Origin: Canna indica
Taxonomy: Eukaryota; Streptophyta; Magnoliopsida; Zingiberales; Cannaceae
Assembly (NCBI GenBank): GCA_034359265.1
Contig: CP136893.1
Span: 48,123,501-48,187,500 of the forward strand
Direction: 5' to 3'
DNA length: 64,000 bases
Positions 30,739 to 42,345 of the stretch are shown here, one piece after another. Within the stretch, counting starts at the first letter, position 1; the number at the start of each line of letters is the position of its first letter. The notes beneath the pieces are model-generated. The model ran no database searches. It was not told where the DNA came from and saw nothing but the letters and a program-made list of their open reading frames with translations. The position numbers and the translations under genes are program-made.

Positions 30739-30939
30739 ATTAGGTTAGGTCTTGACTATGACTAAGTGTTGGGTACCGAATGAGACATATGCTAGCGTGT
30801 CGACATACGGTATAGTTATGCTACGAGATCGGGCGACCACGACTACACTCAGCGCACCATGCGATTAGTAAATTTTAAAAGCTTCTGTTAAAAATTTATT
30901 ATGTGACGGGAAACTTTTTCTTTTCTGTGATAGTGTAAT

Positions 30940-31860
30940 GGAGGCTCCCAATGCTGCACTGTGCGGCATTGGCAGTAAATTGGGTGATGAAACATAGAGC
31001 CAAGAGGTTAGACCCAAGAGAGGGTCGAGTTGGGGCGCGTAGACGTGTACCCCGGTTGTCGGTAGAAAATATTCTTTATGTACTTGTGTGTACTGTGCAT
31101 GGATATTGATTGTGTTTGTGCTTGTCGATGAGTGATGGCCGAGCCGAGAAGCATACCGACTTGGCAAGTTGGTCCCGACTCGGCGAGTGGATTTTGGGTC
31201 TTGATACTGCATGAGTGAGCCACGCTGATGTTAGACCCAAGGGGAGCCACACTAACTTTAGACCTGAGTGGATTTGATTGGGTGGGCCATACCCAACCAG
31301 AGAGGGCCCAGGTAGAAGGCTCGCTAGATAGATTCTAGCGACCGACTTGTATGATTGCTAGGTTTGGGCCGGTTTGGGTCATATGAATGTATTGTTTTTT
31401 GTGGGGCCGGCATGGGCCGAGTGATTTTGGCATTCATGAGCATGTCATGTATTAATGAGTGTTCGCGATAAGCGGGCACGGGACTTTGAGATGCTGCGCA
31501 AGTCTGGTGGCATTTCAATGTCAGAGTATGAGATGGAATTTCATCGGCTTTCCAAATATCATCAGACCTCAGTGGCATCTGAGACTACTAGGGTCAAGAG
31601 GTTTGTTGGGGGATTTAGGCCTTAGATAGGCAAAGGCAGGCTCATCCACTACACCGAGGATTCCACTCTTGCACGGGTGGTGGATGAGGCCCTTCGGAAG
31701 GGAGCCTTGGTGCCGTTCGAGAGGAATGACGGGCCGACCAAGAAGAAATTTTGGCCGCAGGGATCTGGGGGTCGACTGTGGCATTCAAAGGGGGCCGCAA
31801 GCGAGCCATTCAGAGAGACCGTCTGCCAGGGTGTTTGCTATGAACCGTGATGGGTAGAGG
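30940..31860 (+). pseudogene. gag of the chromovirus, broken
   Basis: ATG at 30940 starts MEAPNAALCGIGS, parallel to the N-terminus of the gag near 63306. From about 31010 to 31440 the sequence no longer reads as gag and instead resembles gypsy LTR wording ('gagtgagccacgctgatgttagaccc', compare 62310-62345). Gag resumes at about 31460 with VRDKRARDFEMLR-like, SGGISMSEYEMEFHRLSKYH and a short downstream stretch to 31660. A capsid role is family knowledge. Confidence 0.7.
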
Positions 31861-31871
31861 CGTGTAAGGCA

Positions 31872-32222
31872 GTGGTAACATTTACTATTCTAGTATGTTC
31901 ATCCGCTGCTTATGTTCTATTTGATCTGGGTACCTCGCACTCGTTTGTATTTGCCAAATTTGCCATGGAGTTGCTAGTGGCACCCTCCATGCTCGACGGA
32001 CCATTGGTAGTATCAACGTCTACGAGCGACGCAATCCTAGCAAATTCAATATACCAAGGCTGTGAAGTGCTTATCTGCGGCCATGTACTAAGTGCAGATT
32101 TGACACTCCTACCCACACTTGAGCTTGATGTCATTCTTGGCATGGATTGGTTGGCAGAGCACTTTGCGATGTTGGATTGTAGAGCTAAAACGGTGATGTT
32201 TAGTAAGCCTGTGCTGCCGTAG
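31872..32222 (+). pseudogene. Retropepsin (protease) domain of the chromovirus
   Basis: A 116-aa open piece carries the aspartic protease signature as LFDLGTSHSFV (canonical pattern D-S/T-G), so the residue after Asp is Leu here. It is followed by hydrophobic strands and the conserved ELDVILGMDWLAEH motif at the C-terminus. It cleaves the polyprotein in active relatives. The Leu change in the active-site turn suggests loss of activity. Confidence 0.8.
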
Positions 32223-32439
32223 TTCACCTTCCAAGGGGAGGGAGGGAGCAAGCCAATAGGGGTCATCTCAGCCCTAAAGGCTCGTAAGCTGCTCAGGGCG
32301 GTTGCTAATCCTTCTTAGCCTTCGTATTTGTGGCTGAGGAGGAAAGGGGTGAGGCAAGGAATGTCAGCGGAACCCTAGTGGTCTTTGAATTCCCTGATGT
32401 GTTTCCCGAATAATTATCGGGATTCCCGCCTAGAAGGGA

Positions 32440-33837
32440 AGTTAATTTTTGCATTGATCTGCAACCCAGGGGGGGAAACAATTTCCATCCACCTTATAGG
32501 ATGGCACCGGCCGAACTCAGGAAGTTAAAGGTGCAATTGCAGGAAATGCTAGACCTGGGTTTCATCGGGTGAGCGTGTCACCCTAGGGTGCCCCGGTTCT
32601 CTTCGTGAAGAAGAAGGATGGGTTGATGCGCATGTGCATCGACTATAGGCAGCTGAACAAGGTTACTATCAAGAATCGTTACCCACTGCCGAGGATAGAC
32701 GATCTGCTTGACCAGCTGCAAGGGACACAATGGTTTTCAAAGATAGACTTAAGGTCCGGATACCATCAGCTGAGAATCTAGGACTGCGATGTGCCTAAGA
32801 TGGCCTTTAGGACTCGCTATGGTCACTGCGAGTTCCTAGTGATGTCCTTTGGCTTAACCAATGCACCTGCTACCTTCATGGACCTAATGAACAGGGTATT
32901 TAAGGAGTACCGGGACAGCTTTGTGATCGTCTTCATTGACGACATTCTGGTCTACTCCAAGAGTGAGGAAGAGCACTCTAAGCACCTGAGAATGGTCCTG
33001 GAAACCCTCAGAGAGCACCGCTTGTTTGTAAAATTTTCCAAGTGTGAATTCTGGTTCGAAAGTGTAGGGTTCTTGGGCCATGTAGTATCCAAGGATGGGA
33101 TAAGGGTAGATCTTGCAAAGGTGGAAGTGGTGGAGAACTGGAAACGACCTACTAGCATGACTGAGATTCGCAGTTTTCGTGGTTTGGCCGGGTACTATCG
33201 GAATTTTGTGGAGAACTTCTCCAGAATTGCAGCCCCTTTGACTCGGTTGACCCAGAAAAAGGTCAGGTTCATTTGGGACGACAAATGCGAGGCGAGCTTC
33301 CAGAAGCTCAAGGAATGTTTGACATCTGCACCCGTGTTGGTTATACCTTCCGGCTCAGGAGGGTTTGTAGCCTACTGTGATGCCTCCTGGGTTGGCCTAG
33401 GCTGCATTCTAATGCAATTTGGCAGAGTTATAGCTTATGCATCTCGCCAGCTGAAAGTTCATGAAAAGAACTATCCGACGCACGACCTAGAGCTAGCAGC
33501 AGTGGTCTTTGCACTGTAGCTCTGGCGACACTACCTGTATGGGGAGACTTGCGAGATCTATACGGATCACAAGAGCCTCCAATACTTGCTTACCCAAAAG
33601 GAGCTGAACCTCAGGCAAAGGAGGTGGTTGGAGCTCCTAAAGGGTTATGACTGCACCATTATGTACCATCCGGGGAAAGCAAATGTGGTTGCAAATGCTC
33701 TGAGCAGAAAATCCATGGGCAGTTTGGCTTATTTGGAAACTAAGCAGAGGCCTCTAGCTCGAGAGTTGGCGTTGTGCCTAGATGGGGGTACAACCTTGTC
33801 AGTGTCAGTTTTAGGTACCTTGGTGGCACACCTGTAG
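32440..33837 (+). pseudogene. Reverse transcriptase and RNase H of the chromovirus
   Basis: RT begins with [20 protein letters not shown] then [36 protein letters not shown], a stop at 32779, then [13 protein letters not shown] and [18 protein letters not shown]. The catalytic FIDD lies in FIDDILVYS (32932-32958), Asp codons intact. The connection and RNase H follow: [37 protein letters not shown], a TAG at 33517, then [40 protein letters not shown] and NALSRK. All in one frame from about 32600, with stops at 32779, 33517 and 33835, all TAG. A frameshift and a TGA lie near 32570-32600. Confidence 0.9.
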
Positions 33838-35276
33838 ATACAATCCACGCTGGTGGACATGCTGCGTGCCGTGTAGGGAGAGGATGCCTTTTGTGCGATG
33901 ACCAAGGATCTGGTGCAAAGAGGCAATGCAGATAATGGATTCAAGTTGGACTTGAAGGGTGTGCTGAGGTTCAAAGATCGAATCATGGTGTCGGATATGG
34001 CAGAGGTGCGCAGGCAAGACCTGGAGTTGGGCCATCGTTCCACTTATACGATGCATTCGGGAGCTGCCAAAATGTACCAAGATCTACGGCAGCATTACTG
34101 GTGGTAGGGCACGAAAAGAGAGATAGCAAAATTTGTATCCAAATGTCTGGTCTGCCAGCAAGCGAAGGCCGAACACCTGAAGCCTGTGCGGCTGTTGCAA
34201 AACTTCGAGGTGCCGAGTGGAAGTTGGAGAAGATCACCATGGACCTAGTGACCAGATTACCTAAGTCAAGAGGGGGCTTTGATTCTATTTGGGTGGTAGT
34301 GGATCGGTTAACCAAGACCGCACACTTCATTTCGCTGAAGACAACCTTTTTTGCAGATAAGTACACCCGATTATTTCTAGATCGGATTGTGGCTTATCAC
34401 GGTACCCCAGTGATGATTATATCAAATCGAGGTACCCAGTTCACAGCCCAATTTTGGCAATCTTTCCAAGAAGCCTTAGGCACTCAAGTACGATTTAGTA
34501 CGGCTTTCCATCCGTAGGCAGATGAGCAGTCTGAGAGGACCATCCAAAACTCTGAAAGATATGCTGAGAGCCTACGTTCTGGACCTGGCAGGCGGTTGGG
34601 AGAAGCATCTACCGTTGATTGGGTTTGCCTACAATAATAGCTACCAAAGTAGCATTGGCATGGCTCCCTCTGAGGCCTTGTATGGGCGGCGGTGTAGATC
34701 TCCTGTGGGCTGGTTTGAGACCGAAGAGGCTCTCATGGTAGGCCCTGACCTGATAGAGGAGGCAGTGAGGAAGGTGCAGCTCATAAAGGAAAGATTGTTG
34801 GCGGCTCAGAGTCGCCAGAAGATGTATGCCGATAAGAAGCAAGGGAGTTGGAGTTTGCTAAGGGTGACTTGGTGTTCCTAAAGGTTTCCCCCACGAAAGG
34901 GGTGGTCCGGTTTGGGAAGAGGGGAAAGTTGAGCCTTAGGTTCATTGGGCCTTTTTCAATTCACAAGCGAAGAGGCGCGGTGGCTTATGAACTGGCTCTG
35001 CCACCTAGTCTGAGCAGAGTTCACCCGATTTTTCATGTGCTAATGCTCCAAAGATATGTGAGGGATGAGTCCCATGTAATCAAACCAATTGTGGTTGAGG
35101 TGGACACGACGGTCTCATATGAGGAGAGGCCAGTGGAGATACTTGATCGGCAGATCAGGAAACTGAGGTCCCAGGAAATTCCCTTGGTAAAAGTTAGGTG
35201 GGAGTATCACTCCGGATAGGAAGCTACCTGGGAAGTAGAGCAAGTCGTGAGGGAACGTTACCCTTCCCTGTTCGAA
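33838..35276 (+). pseudogene. Integrase with chromodomain of the chromovirus
   Basis: The zinc-binding N-domain reads HRSTYTMHSGAAKMYQDLRQ, then KCLVCQQAKAEH (about 34035-34180). A 1-base loss near 34217 shifts the frame; the core continues as WKLEKITMDLVTRLPKSRGG, VVVDRLTKTAHF, YHGTPVMIISNRGTQF, HP(stop) and SERTIQ. The second catalytic Asp (expected in SDRGTQF) is Asn, codon 34425-34427. Another shift precedes LPLIGFAYNNSYQSSIGMAP, EALYGRRCRSPVGW. The C-terminal part has the FIGPFSI (GPF-type) motif, SRVHPIFHVLMLQRYV, and a chromodomain ending VKVRWEYHSG(stop)EATWEVE. Stops at 33874, 34105, 34515 and 35217 are TAG. Confidence 0.9.
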
Positions 35277-35327
35277 GATCTGGTAAGTCCATATGAATCT
35301 TCAAAATTCAAGGACGAATTTTCCTTA

Positions 35328-35339
35328 AGGGGGGAAGGT
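35328..35339 (+). other. Polypurine tract of the chromovirus
   Basis: AAGGGGGGAAGG lies directly before the TGTAAGACCCG start of the 3' LTR, as expected for plus-strand priming. Confidence 0.85.
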
Positions 35340-38300
35340 TGTAAGACCCGAAAATTTCCTAATACAAAAATCTATTTTGGTGCAGCGCACCGGATCGGGG
35401 GTTAGTCGGGTCGAGCCGCAAAATCGCCTCGAGTAGAAAATATAATTCGACTCATGAGAATATGAAGTTTAAATTAGCTCAATGGTTATTTCCTTTTATG
35501 CATAAGATGTTTATTAAAGTCGAGTTCGACTCTTGAGTGCGGATTGAATCGGAGCCCGAATCGGACTCGGATCGAATTGAGTAGAGTTTAAGTCATATGA
35601 GGGGCATTTGAGTCATTTGTGGATGAGGGAATATAATCCCTCATCATGAGCCGTGCGGCTCATCTTGGAGCCGCACACAGCCCGAGCAAGGGGGGAAAGG
35701 GAGAGAGGGGAGATCTTGTCGGCGTCGAGTCCGCGTCGACTCTCAAGGAGATCGGAGCTTGACTTCATCGAGGCTTCCTCAGGATCCAATCAAGGTGAGT
35801 GGTTAGCATAGTTTTTGAAGGGAGTGGGTGGTCGGCCCTATAAGATTTGAAATAGGGTTTTCTCTCGTGAGTTCTTGCCGATCGATGCGTTTCTCCGTAT
35901 TAGAACTTTAATCGTTGTGTATTCCTATAATCTTGTGATTTAAACATGTTTATTTCGCATTCTTGATGGCTGGCCGAGTAAAGGAAAAAGGGGAAAGGTC
36001 ATGCCGAAATTTTCCCCAATTTCCTCGCTCGTCTCGAAACTCATAGATCGCTTTATGTTCGTATATGTTAGATCTATGGATTTATCACTCGCGTCATTGT
36101 CGCAACCATGCTCGTTCATCCTTGAGGACTCGGCCGAACTGGGGGTCACCCTGCTTGAGTCGGCCAAGCAAGGGCAAGGGTGAGAAAGTGGTCTGCTCGG
36201 ATTTAACATGCTTGGTTTCAGGTTGTGTTGTTTTGATTTGCGATCGCATGCTTATAGATAAGTTGAACTTGTATCATATGATTGATGTTCGTCTTAGAGA
36301 TTGTCGCAACTATAGATCTACATTTATCTCAGTTGTGGTAATGTTCTTGCTAAAACTATAGAGACATGATGATACTTAGGAAGAACTCTAACCATGGTAA
36401 GTAAATTTATTGATTTATGTAATTGTAGGAATGATTGCTTAGTGACCATCCTTAGCTCATTCCTCTTTAATTTTTGAAATGATGAAATATGTTACCATGC
36501 TTAGTATTTCGTGCATTGTGAATTTATTGTTATCTTACCATGCTTTATAAGTTGCTTCTTATTGAAATAAATTCTAAATGCAGTGTATAAATGATTATTG
36601 ATGAATCTCGTAGGTATATATAGTAGTTGCTGTAAGTTATTCTTGTTTTTCTTTAAATTATATAAGTTGTCCTAAAATATTCATGGGTGGAATTCCTAGG
36701 TCAGTACATAGATTTCCTCACCCAAGGTAGCATATAACGCTAGATAACATGTAGGACGTTGCAAGATGCTTAGCATATATGAAACTTAGCTAGGAGATGA
36801 CACAACTTTCTAGGACTCCTAGCAAACATTTTTGGAAACCTGGAACTATTAGACGTGCATAATTTTGGAAGGGCAGCATTAATTTGTTGACGTTGTAGCT
36901 CGAATTAGGGCCGAATACGGACAAGGGCTCCAAGTGTATATAAGGAAATCCTAGGATATTTGATTGTGTGATGTGCTTGAGATGGTCCGTCGAGAAGCGT
37001 GGAGGTCGAAAATGACCAATGCTTAGCTCGGCCAGTATTTGGGTCTTGAGATGCACCAGCGGGCCCGCTAGGTGTCAGACCCCAGTTGGGTGGGACTAGC
37101 TATCCCTACCCCAGACGGTGCCCGGAGACTAGTGGACCATCCTAGCGATGGCCCGGGATATCTTGTTTACATCTTGCTATGATGTGGTCGGTCGACCAGT
37201 GTGATTCTACCTTGTATGGTAGGGCCGGTTGTACCCGGGATTTTAATACCATAAGTAGGCCCAAGGGCCGGATGCCGAAGACTTGATAGGCCAAGATGGC
37301 AAGTTTTCACATATATGGTTTATACAAAATGACCCATAGGGTCAGTAGTCACACTAGAAAGTAACTTACCTCCCTGAATATATATTATGTTGCCTTATAT
37401 GTTATGCCTGAATAACTGAGGATTATGTGGAGGTTCGCAAGAACCGCTCACTGAGTCCCAAGTGGATGTTGGCTTAAGGTTTTCAACCTTGGTCTTAATC
37501 TCGGTTTTGATGATAACAAACATGGAACTAATGATTTCATGAAGAATTATTTTCAAGTTCTGTATCGGTTAGCGCGCGACGTCCGCGATAGGAAAAATCA
37601 GAGAAATTGAAAAATCAGAAGGACGTTGGTCGACGCGCTCGGATTCTTTGGGAAGTTAGAGTTTAGGTCTAGGGTGTCTAGATATGTTGTAATTCCTCAT
37701 CATAATGCATAAGAACCAAAAAAACCTATCCCGGACCCCAAATCATGAAATTCCAGGACCGCCCTGAAATTCACTAAGCCTAGGGAGCTCCTTGGAGTGC
37801 TATATGATCCAAACATTTTCTTGACTTAAAAAATGGCGGCAATTGTTCCTTGGGTAGAAATTAGATAACGAGGTATTTTAAAGGATTTTTTGGAGACCTC
37901 TAGCATACCCATACTTGACCCAAAAAATTAGAAAAGTTCTATTTTCTGACAAATTTGTACTAGACCCCAAAAACTAGATTTTGATTCTTAAAGATTTTGA
38001 TTTTTTAGATATTTTTATTGAATCCAATTGGGGGTTAATCCTTATATAACATTTATGTTATAAAGTTATCATATTATAAAGTTATTTAACTTAAAATTAA
38101 TAAATGTTATATAAGTAGACTTAGTGAAAATAGGACCAGAAAAATCAAGCAGAACATAGCTTGCCTTGTTCAGCTCAGGATCGGTCGACCGACCAAAGCC
38201 CAAAATGGGCAGTAAGGTTGGCGGTCGACCGAGCGGTCAACCAACCTGCGGATACCCGAGACACGAGATCGCGTCGGTCGATCGATGGGTCGACCGAAGG

Positions 38301-39658
38301 TCGGGAATGAACAGTGGCGTCTGGCGGTCGACCCATCGGTTGACCGACTACAAACAGATGTGAAGTGGTTGAATGATCGGTCGATAGGTCGGTCGACTGA
38401 CCATTCGACTAGTGCTCTGCAACGGATAGTTTTCTATCCATTGAAGCTGTCGTTTCTTAGTCAGGTATAAATATACTTGTTCTAACCTCTTTTTACTCTC
38501 TTTCTTAATTCTAACATAGTTCATTGAGTATTCAGAAGGAAGATTTAGAGCCTTCCAAAATATTTGAAGCTTGTGCTCTGCTTCTCCGTCGAGTTCATTC
38601 TCCAAGCGCCAGCTGCTGCCTCAACTCGGAAACTGACTCGAGCTCATCCCCTCAGCGAGTTGAAGGTTCCAAGGCTGTGAAAGGAGCTTGCAAACATTGG
38701 TTTTATTATTTAGCTCTTTTGATTGTATTTAATCTGTTATTTGAACTATTTTTATTTGTGTGCATGAAGACCAGGTGTTTGGTCTTGAGTGTATAAGTGG
38801 TTACCTGGTGTTAGGTGTAAAGCCACTTTTGTAAACTTAGTGTTTACTAGGATTAGTTTAGTTGTCCCTTAGGGTTGAGGTGGAAGAGGACTCTCGATAA
38901 GAAGGCGATGACTTCCGGTGTAGAAGTGTCTTAGGTCGAGAGTGCGTCTCTTCGGTGAAAAGTCCTCGTGTGTAAGGGAAACATAAATTAATCTAGTAAA
39001 ACTAGTTTGTAAATCCTAAGCGGGGTGCTTAGGTAGTGGAGTAGGCATTGGGGCCGAACCACTATAAATTGCGTGTTTGCATTGCTTTATTGTTTGTGTT
39101 AATTGCCTTATCATTTATCGCTTCCGCATATAATCATCGAATTGCAAATTGCCTAAACAATTAAGTAACGATTAAAATCGAATTTAGGCTAATAGATTTA
39201 GTAAACACACTTTTCACCCCCCGCCCCCTCTAGTGTCGCCATTTCACCAACAGTGGACTCACAATTTGTTTTTTTGTTTTTTTTACAAAGCATGAGCAGT
39301 GATTGTGACCCGTCGGCATGGTGCAGCTGGAGGGCGGGTGGTGGTGCCATATCTCGTAGCGGCGTCCTTGGGTCATAGTCCAGTGTCTAAGTAGTTGTTT
39401 CCTTTTCTGCACTGACAGTTGTGTTTTGGAAAAGTTTGTAAAACTTTGATATTTTGAGATGTTCAGTTTGTTCCGATGATGGTTTTCTCTTTGGTTTGAA
39501 AACATATATTGTGAACTTTGAAAAACTTTAAATAAAGCTTGTGTTGAGATTTCTTTTTATCGATATCTTCTGGTTTCTTATATGTCAGTGTAGACAATAG
39601 GCTTTAGGGTAGGATGTAGGCCCTGGCCTATCACACTACCCTCAGTTGGGGTGTGACA
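35340..39658 (+). mobile_element. 3' LTR of the chromovirus, interrupted by a solo LTR
   Basis: It runs from TGTAAGACCCG to TGTGACA. Subtracting the insertion (37467-39252) and its duplicated 5 bp leaves about 2528 bp, equal to the independent solo LTR at 50085-52613. It carries the donor CAAG|GTGAGT at 35795; the matching acceptor near 39288 reads 'ttacaaagc', so this copy has lost its AG-preceding C/G context. It contains 'gagggaatataatccctc' near 35625. Confidence 0.9.
37467..39252 (+). mobile_element. Solo LTR, copia-type family (1786 bp), exact TSD
   Basis: It starts TGTTGGCTTAAGG and ends CACCAACA, flanked by GTGGA on both sides (37462-37466 and 39253-39257), and splits the phrase 'agtcccaagtggactca' of the gypsy LTR. 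It carries GGTCGACCGA-type palindromes (about 38181-38405), a hairpin at 38419-38442 with one mismatch, TATAAATATA at about 38465 and the conserved core at 39005-39066. It is younger than the chromovirus insertion. A 90-aa frame at 38524-38796 lies in its transcribed leader and has no known resemblance. Confidence 0.95.
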
Positions 39659-42339
39659 ATCGAGATCGCCATCGTTCATCCTTTCTTCTTCCTCAATCAA
39701 GGTGAGTGGTTAGATTTTGGATTTCATGGTGAGGCGGGTGCCCGAACCAACTAGGGTGCTAGATCGAAGGTTTTTCTCGTTGTTCATGTCGATTTGTGGT
39801 ATTTCTTCGATTCTCCGTTGTTTTTAACCATTGATGTATTAGATTTGATTTAAATGTCTGGATTTTGATGTTCTAAGGACTGGCCGAGTAGAGGGAAAAG
39901 GGGAAAGGTCATGCCAAAAATTTTCCCAATTCCCTCACTTGGTTTAAACCCCTTTAGATCGGTTAAATTTAAACTCATGTAGATTTGGGATTCAATCGAT
40001 GTAGTGGATGATCAAGATTCCTTCTCCCTAGTGCCTTGAGGGCTCAACCGAGCAAGGGGGAACCTTGTTCAAGGTTCGACCGAGCAAGATGGGGGAAAAG
40101 CTTGATCTAGAATTTAACTATGGTAGGTAGGGCTGTTCATGGGTCGAACCCGACCCAGTGAACCCGAGAAACCGACCCGACCCGAACCAATCGGGCCGAG
40201 TCAGGTCGGGTAATCAGGTCGGGTCGCGTTCAATTTTTTCAAACCCGACTCTAATCGGGTCGGGTCTCGGGTTTTAAGATTCGGAACCCGATTACCCGAG
40301 ACCCGACCCAATTACCCGATTAATTATATTTATTATTATTATTAATATATATATATGTATATTAATATTTATTAATTAAAACATTCAGGAAGACGCGGGC
40401 CACGTCCGCCCGCGTCTTCCCGAGGCGCTGTGCCCCGCATGGCCACGTCTTCCAACGAGATGCGACCACGCGACCACGTCTTCCCAACAAGCAACGTCCC
40501 ACGCGGGACGCTGCTTCGTGTCGCGCATTGGGAAGACGCATCTAGCTCGTGAAGTCAAATTTATATTTTGAAAAAAAATTATATTTTATTTTTTAATGGG
40601 TAACCCGACTACCCGACCCGATCCGATTCGATTTTGGGCGGGTCGTGTCGGGTCGGGTTCAAAAAAAATTTACTTTCAAACCCGACCCGACCCGACCCGT
40701 GAACAACCCTAATGGTAGGTCACAAGTTTAATTATTAGGTTCATGGTCAAAAACCCCTCTCCTCCTACCCTTGTAGGCTCGGCCGAGCAGGGCATGCCCT
40801 GCTCAAGGTTCGGCCGAGTCAAGAAGGGGGAAAGGTGACCGGAGGGAACTAACCTTCATACTTGGAAATATTGGAGACACTAGGAAACGAGGGTCACCTC
40901 GATTGACGAGTAGAACTAAGATGAGAATTAGGTAAGACATCAATTAAGGAAAACTACAACCCTAGTGCATATATGTATATATACACATAGCGACATTAAG
41001 AGGTAGCAATTATTTCCAAGTTTTTCTCTATCAATTACTAATATTAGTAGTGAATTGCCATGATAGATTTAATGTTACCTTGCTGGAATTTTATGATTAA
41101 ATGCATAATTTAATTATTTTCTTGTTGGAATTATGCTGTTATTCATGGTAATAGTTGTAGGTTAACTTCCTTATAACCTATGGGTTGTGGCATGTATATA
41201 CTTGGACATCCTACACTTATGACATGTAGCTCACACTAGCAAATGTAACATTTGACGCTAAATGACTAGTAGGAAACTCTAAGGTACGTGTTACTTATGG
41301 AAACTCAACTGTAGACAAGCTAGGTCTCACACCTAAGGAATAAATAGTGAGTAATAGTGTGCGGATGGCAAGGCCCGGGATAAAGGGCTGAGCATGGGTG
41401 GACGCCTAGGATTTTAAATAAGGAAACTCTAGGACACTTTGCTTGTGTGATGTGATTGTGATGGTCAGCCGAGAAGCTTGGAAAGTCGGAATGACTAATG
41501 CTTGACTCGGCCAGTGATTTGGGTCTTGAGATCGCACCAGCAGGCCCGCTAGGTGTCAGACCCCAGTTGGGTGGGACTAGCTATCCCTAACCCGGTAGGT
41601 GTCCAGAGACTAGTAGACCATCCTAGTCGACGGCCCGGAGATTGCTCTGATTTGCTTATGTGTTATGTAAGCCGTATGGCCAAAATATTACTGTCATTGT
41701 GTGGTAGGGCTGGTTAGAGCCGAACCAATAGTTCATGAGCAGGCCCTAGTGGCCAGGTGCCATTTTGCTTGGTTGGGCTGCTATGACTGGTTACATGACT
41801 GTATGGTCTATACAGGATGACCCTTGGGGTCGATTGTCATATCAGGACTAGATTAGATCCCTACTTTATATTTGCTGACTTATATACATATGATTATTGG
41901 GGATTTATGTGGAGGTTCGGAAGAACCGCTCACTGAGTCCCATGTGGACTCACGATTTATTTCTCTTGTTTTGTAGAGCCCGATCAGTGAGTTGAGGCTT
42001 GGAGTCATGGTGTAGCTGGAGGGCAGGTAGTGGCATAGATCTCGTAGCAATATCCAGTAGTCATAGTCTAGATGTCTAGGACTGTTGTTTTTCATACACT
42101 GAGAGTTGTCTATTTAAAACATGTATTCGACTTTAAATTCGAGTTATTTCATATTGTGGTTGATGTTTCGCAACTTTTCCTTTTTATAAAAATTGTGAAC
42201 CTTCTTTAAAATTTAAATAAAGCTGCATCGTTGTTTTTATTTACGTGCTTGTGGTTTCTCATCAATCAGTGTATGTAGTAGGCTTTAGGGTAGGATATAG
42301 ACCCTGGCCTATCACACGACCCTAAGTTGGGGTGTGACA
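39659..42339 (+). mobile_element. Gypsy LTR, second subfamily, 5'-truncated
   Basis: It matches the LTR at 60759-63087 from the 'gatcgagatc..ttcttcttcct..atcaaggtgagtgg' block onward and ends TGTGACA at 42339, followed by only 'agttgg' of a PBS. It contains donor GTGAGT at 39702 and acceptor TTTTGTAG|AGC at 41976, the 'ggggaaaggtcatgcc' block, and a hAT MITE. The chromovirus 3' LTR abuts its left side, so the chromovirus probably inserted into it. Confidence 0.85.
40128..40711. mobile_element. Non-autonomous hAT element (584 bp), exact 8-bp TSD
   Basis: Terminal inverted repeats TAGGGCTGTTCATGGGTC and GACCCGTGAACAACCCTA enclose the element. The 8-bp duplication ATGGTAGG is exact (40120-40127 and 40712-40719), which is the hAT signature. 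Both subterminal regions are packed with GGGTCGGGT/ACCCGACCC arrays. The centre holds a perfect 12-bp stem (GGAAGACGCGGG with CCCGCGTCTTCC, about 40387-40420) and repeated 'acgtcttcc' blocks. No ORF. It sits inside the intron-like part of the gypsy LTR. Confidence 0.95.
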
Positions 42340-42345
42340 AGTTGG

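Larger units (their letters stand above)
28441..39658 (+). mobile_element. Tekay/Del-type chromovirus (Ty3/gypsy), decayed
   Basis: The order is 5' LTR (28441-30722, first ~250 bp missing), PBS, gag, protease, RT, RNase H, integrase, chromodomain, PPT and 3' LTR (35340-39658, interrupted by a solo LTR). Gypsy order (RT before integrase) plus the C-terminal chromodomain places it among the chromoviruses. The two LTRs are close: about six differences, mostly transitions, over ~140 bases compared by eye after the splice-like donor. The polyprotein carries many stops and at least two frameshifts. The 5' junction at 28441 is a deletion or recombination point, so no target duplication can be read. 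Confidence 0.9.

Noticed and set aside
32791..35219. Seven TAG stops read as programmed readthrough or recoding of a functional pol
   Set aside because: Frameshifts near 34217 and 34520, the Asp-to-Asn change in integrase and the Leu in the protease site show loss of function. Mutation decay explains the stops.
38524..38796. 90-aa ORF with a C-terminal hydrophobic segment
   Set aside because: It lies entirely inside a solo LTR downstream of its TATA box; the corresponding region of other LTR copies is not conserved as protein.
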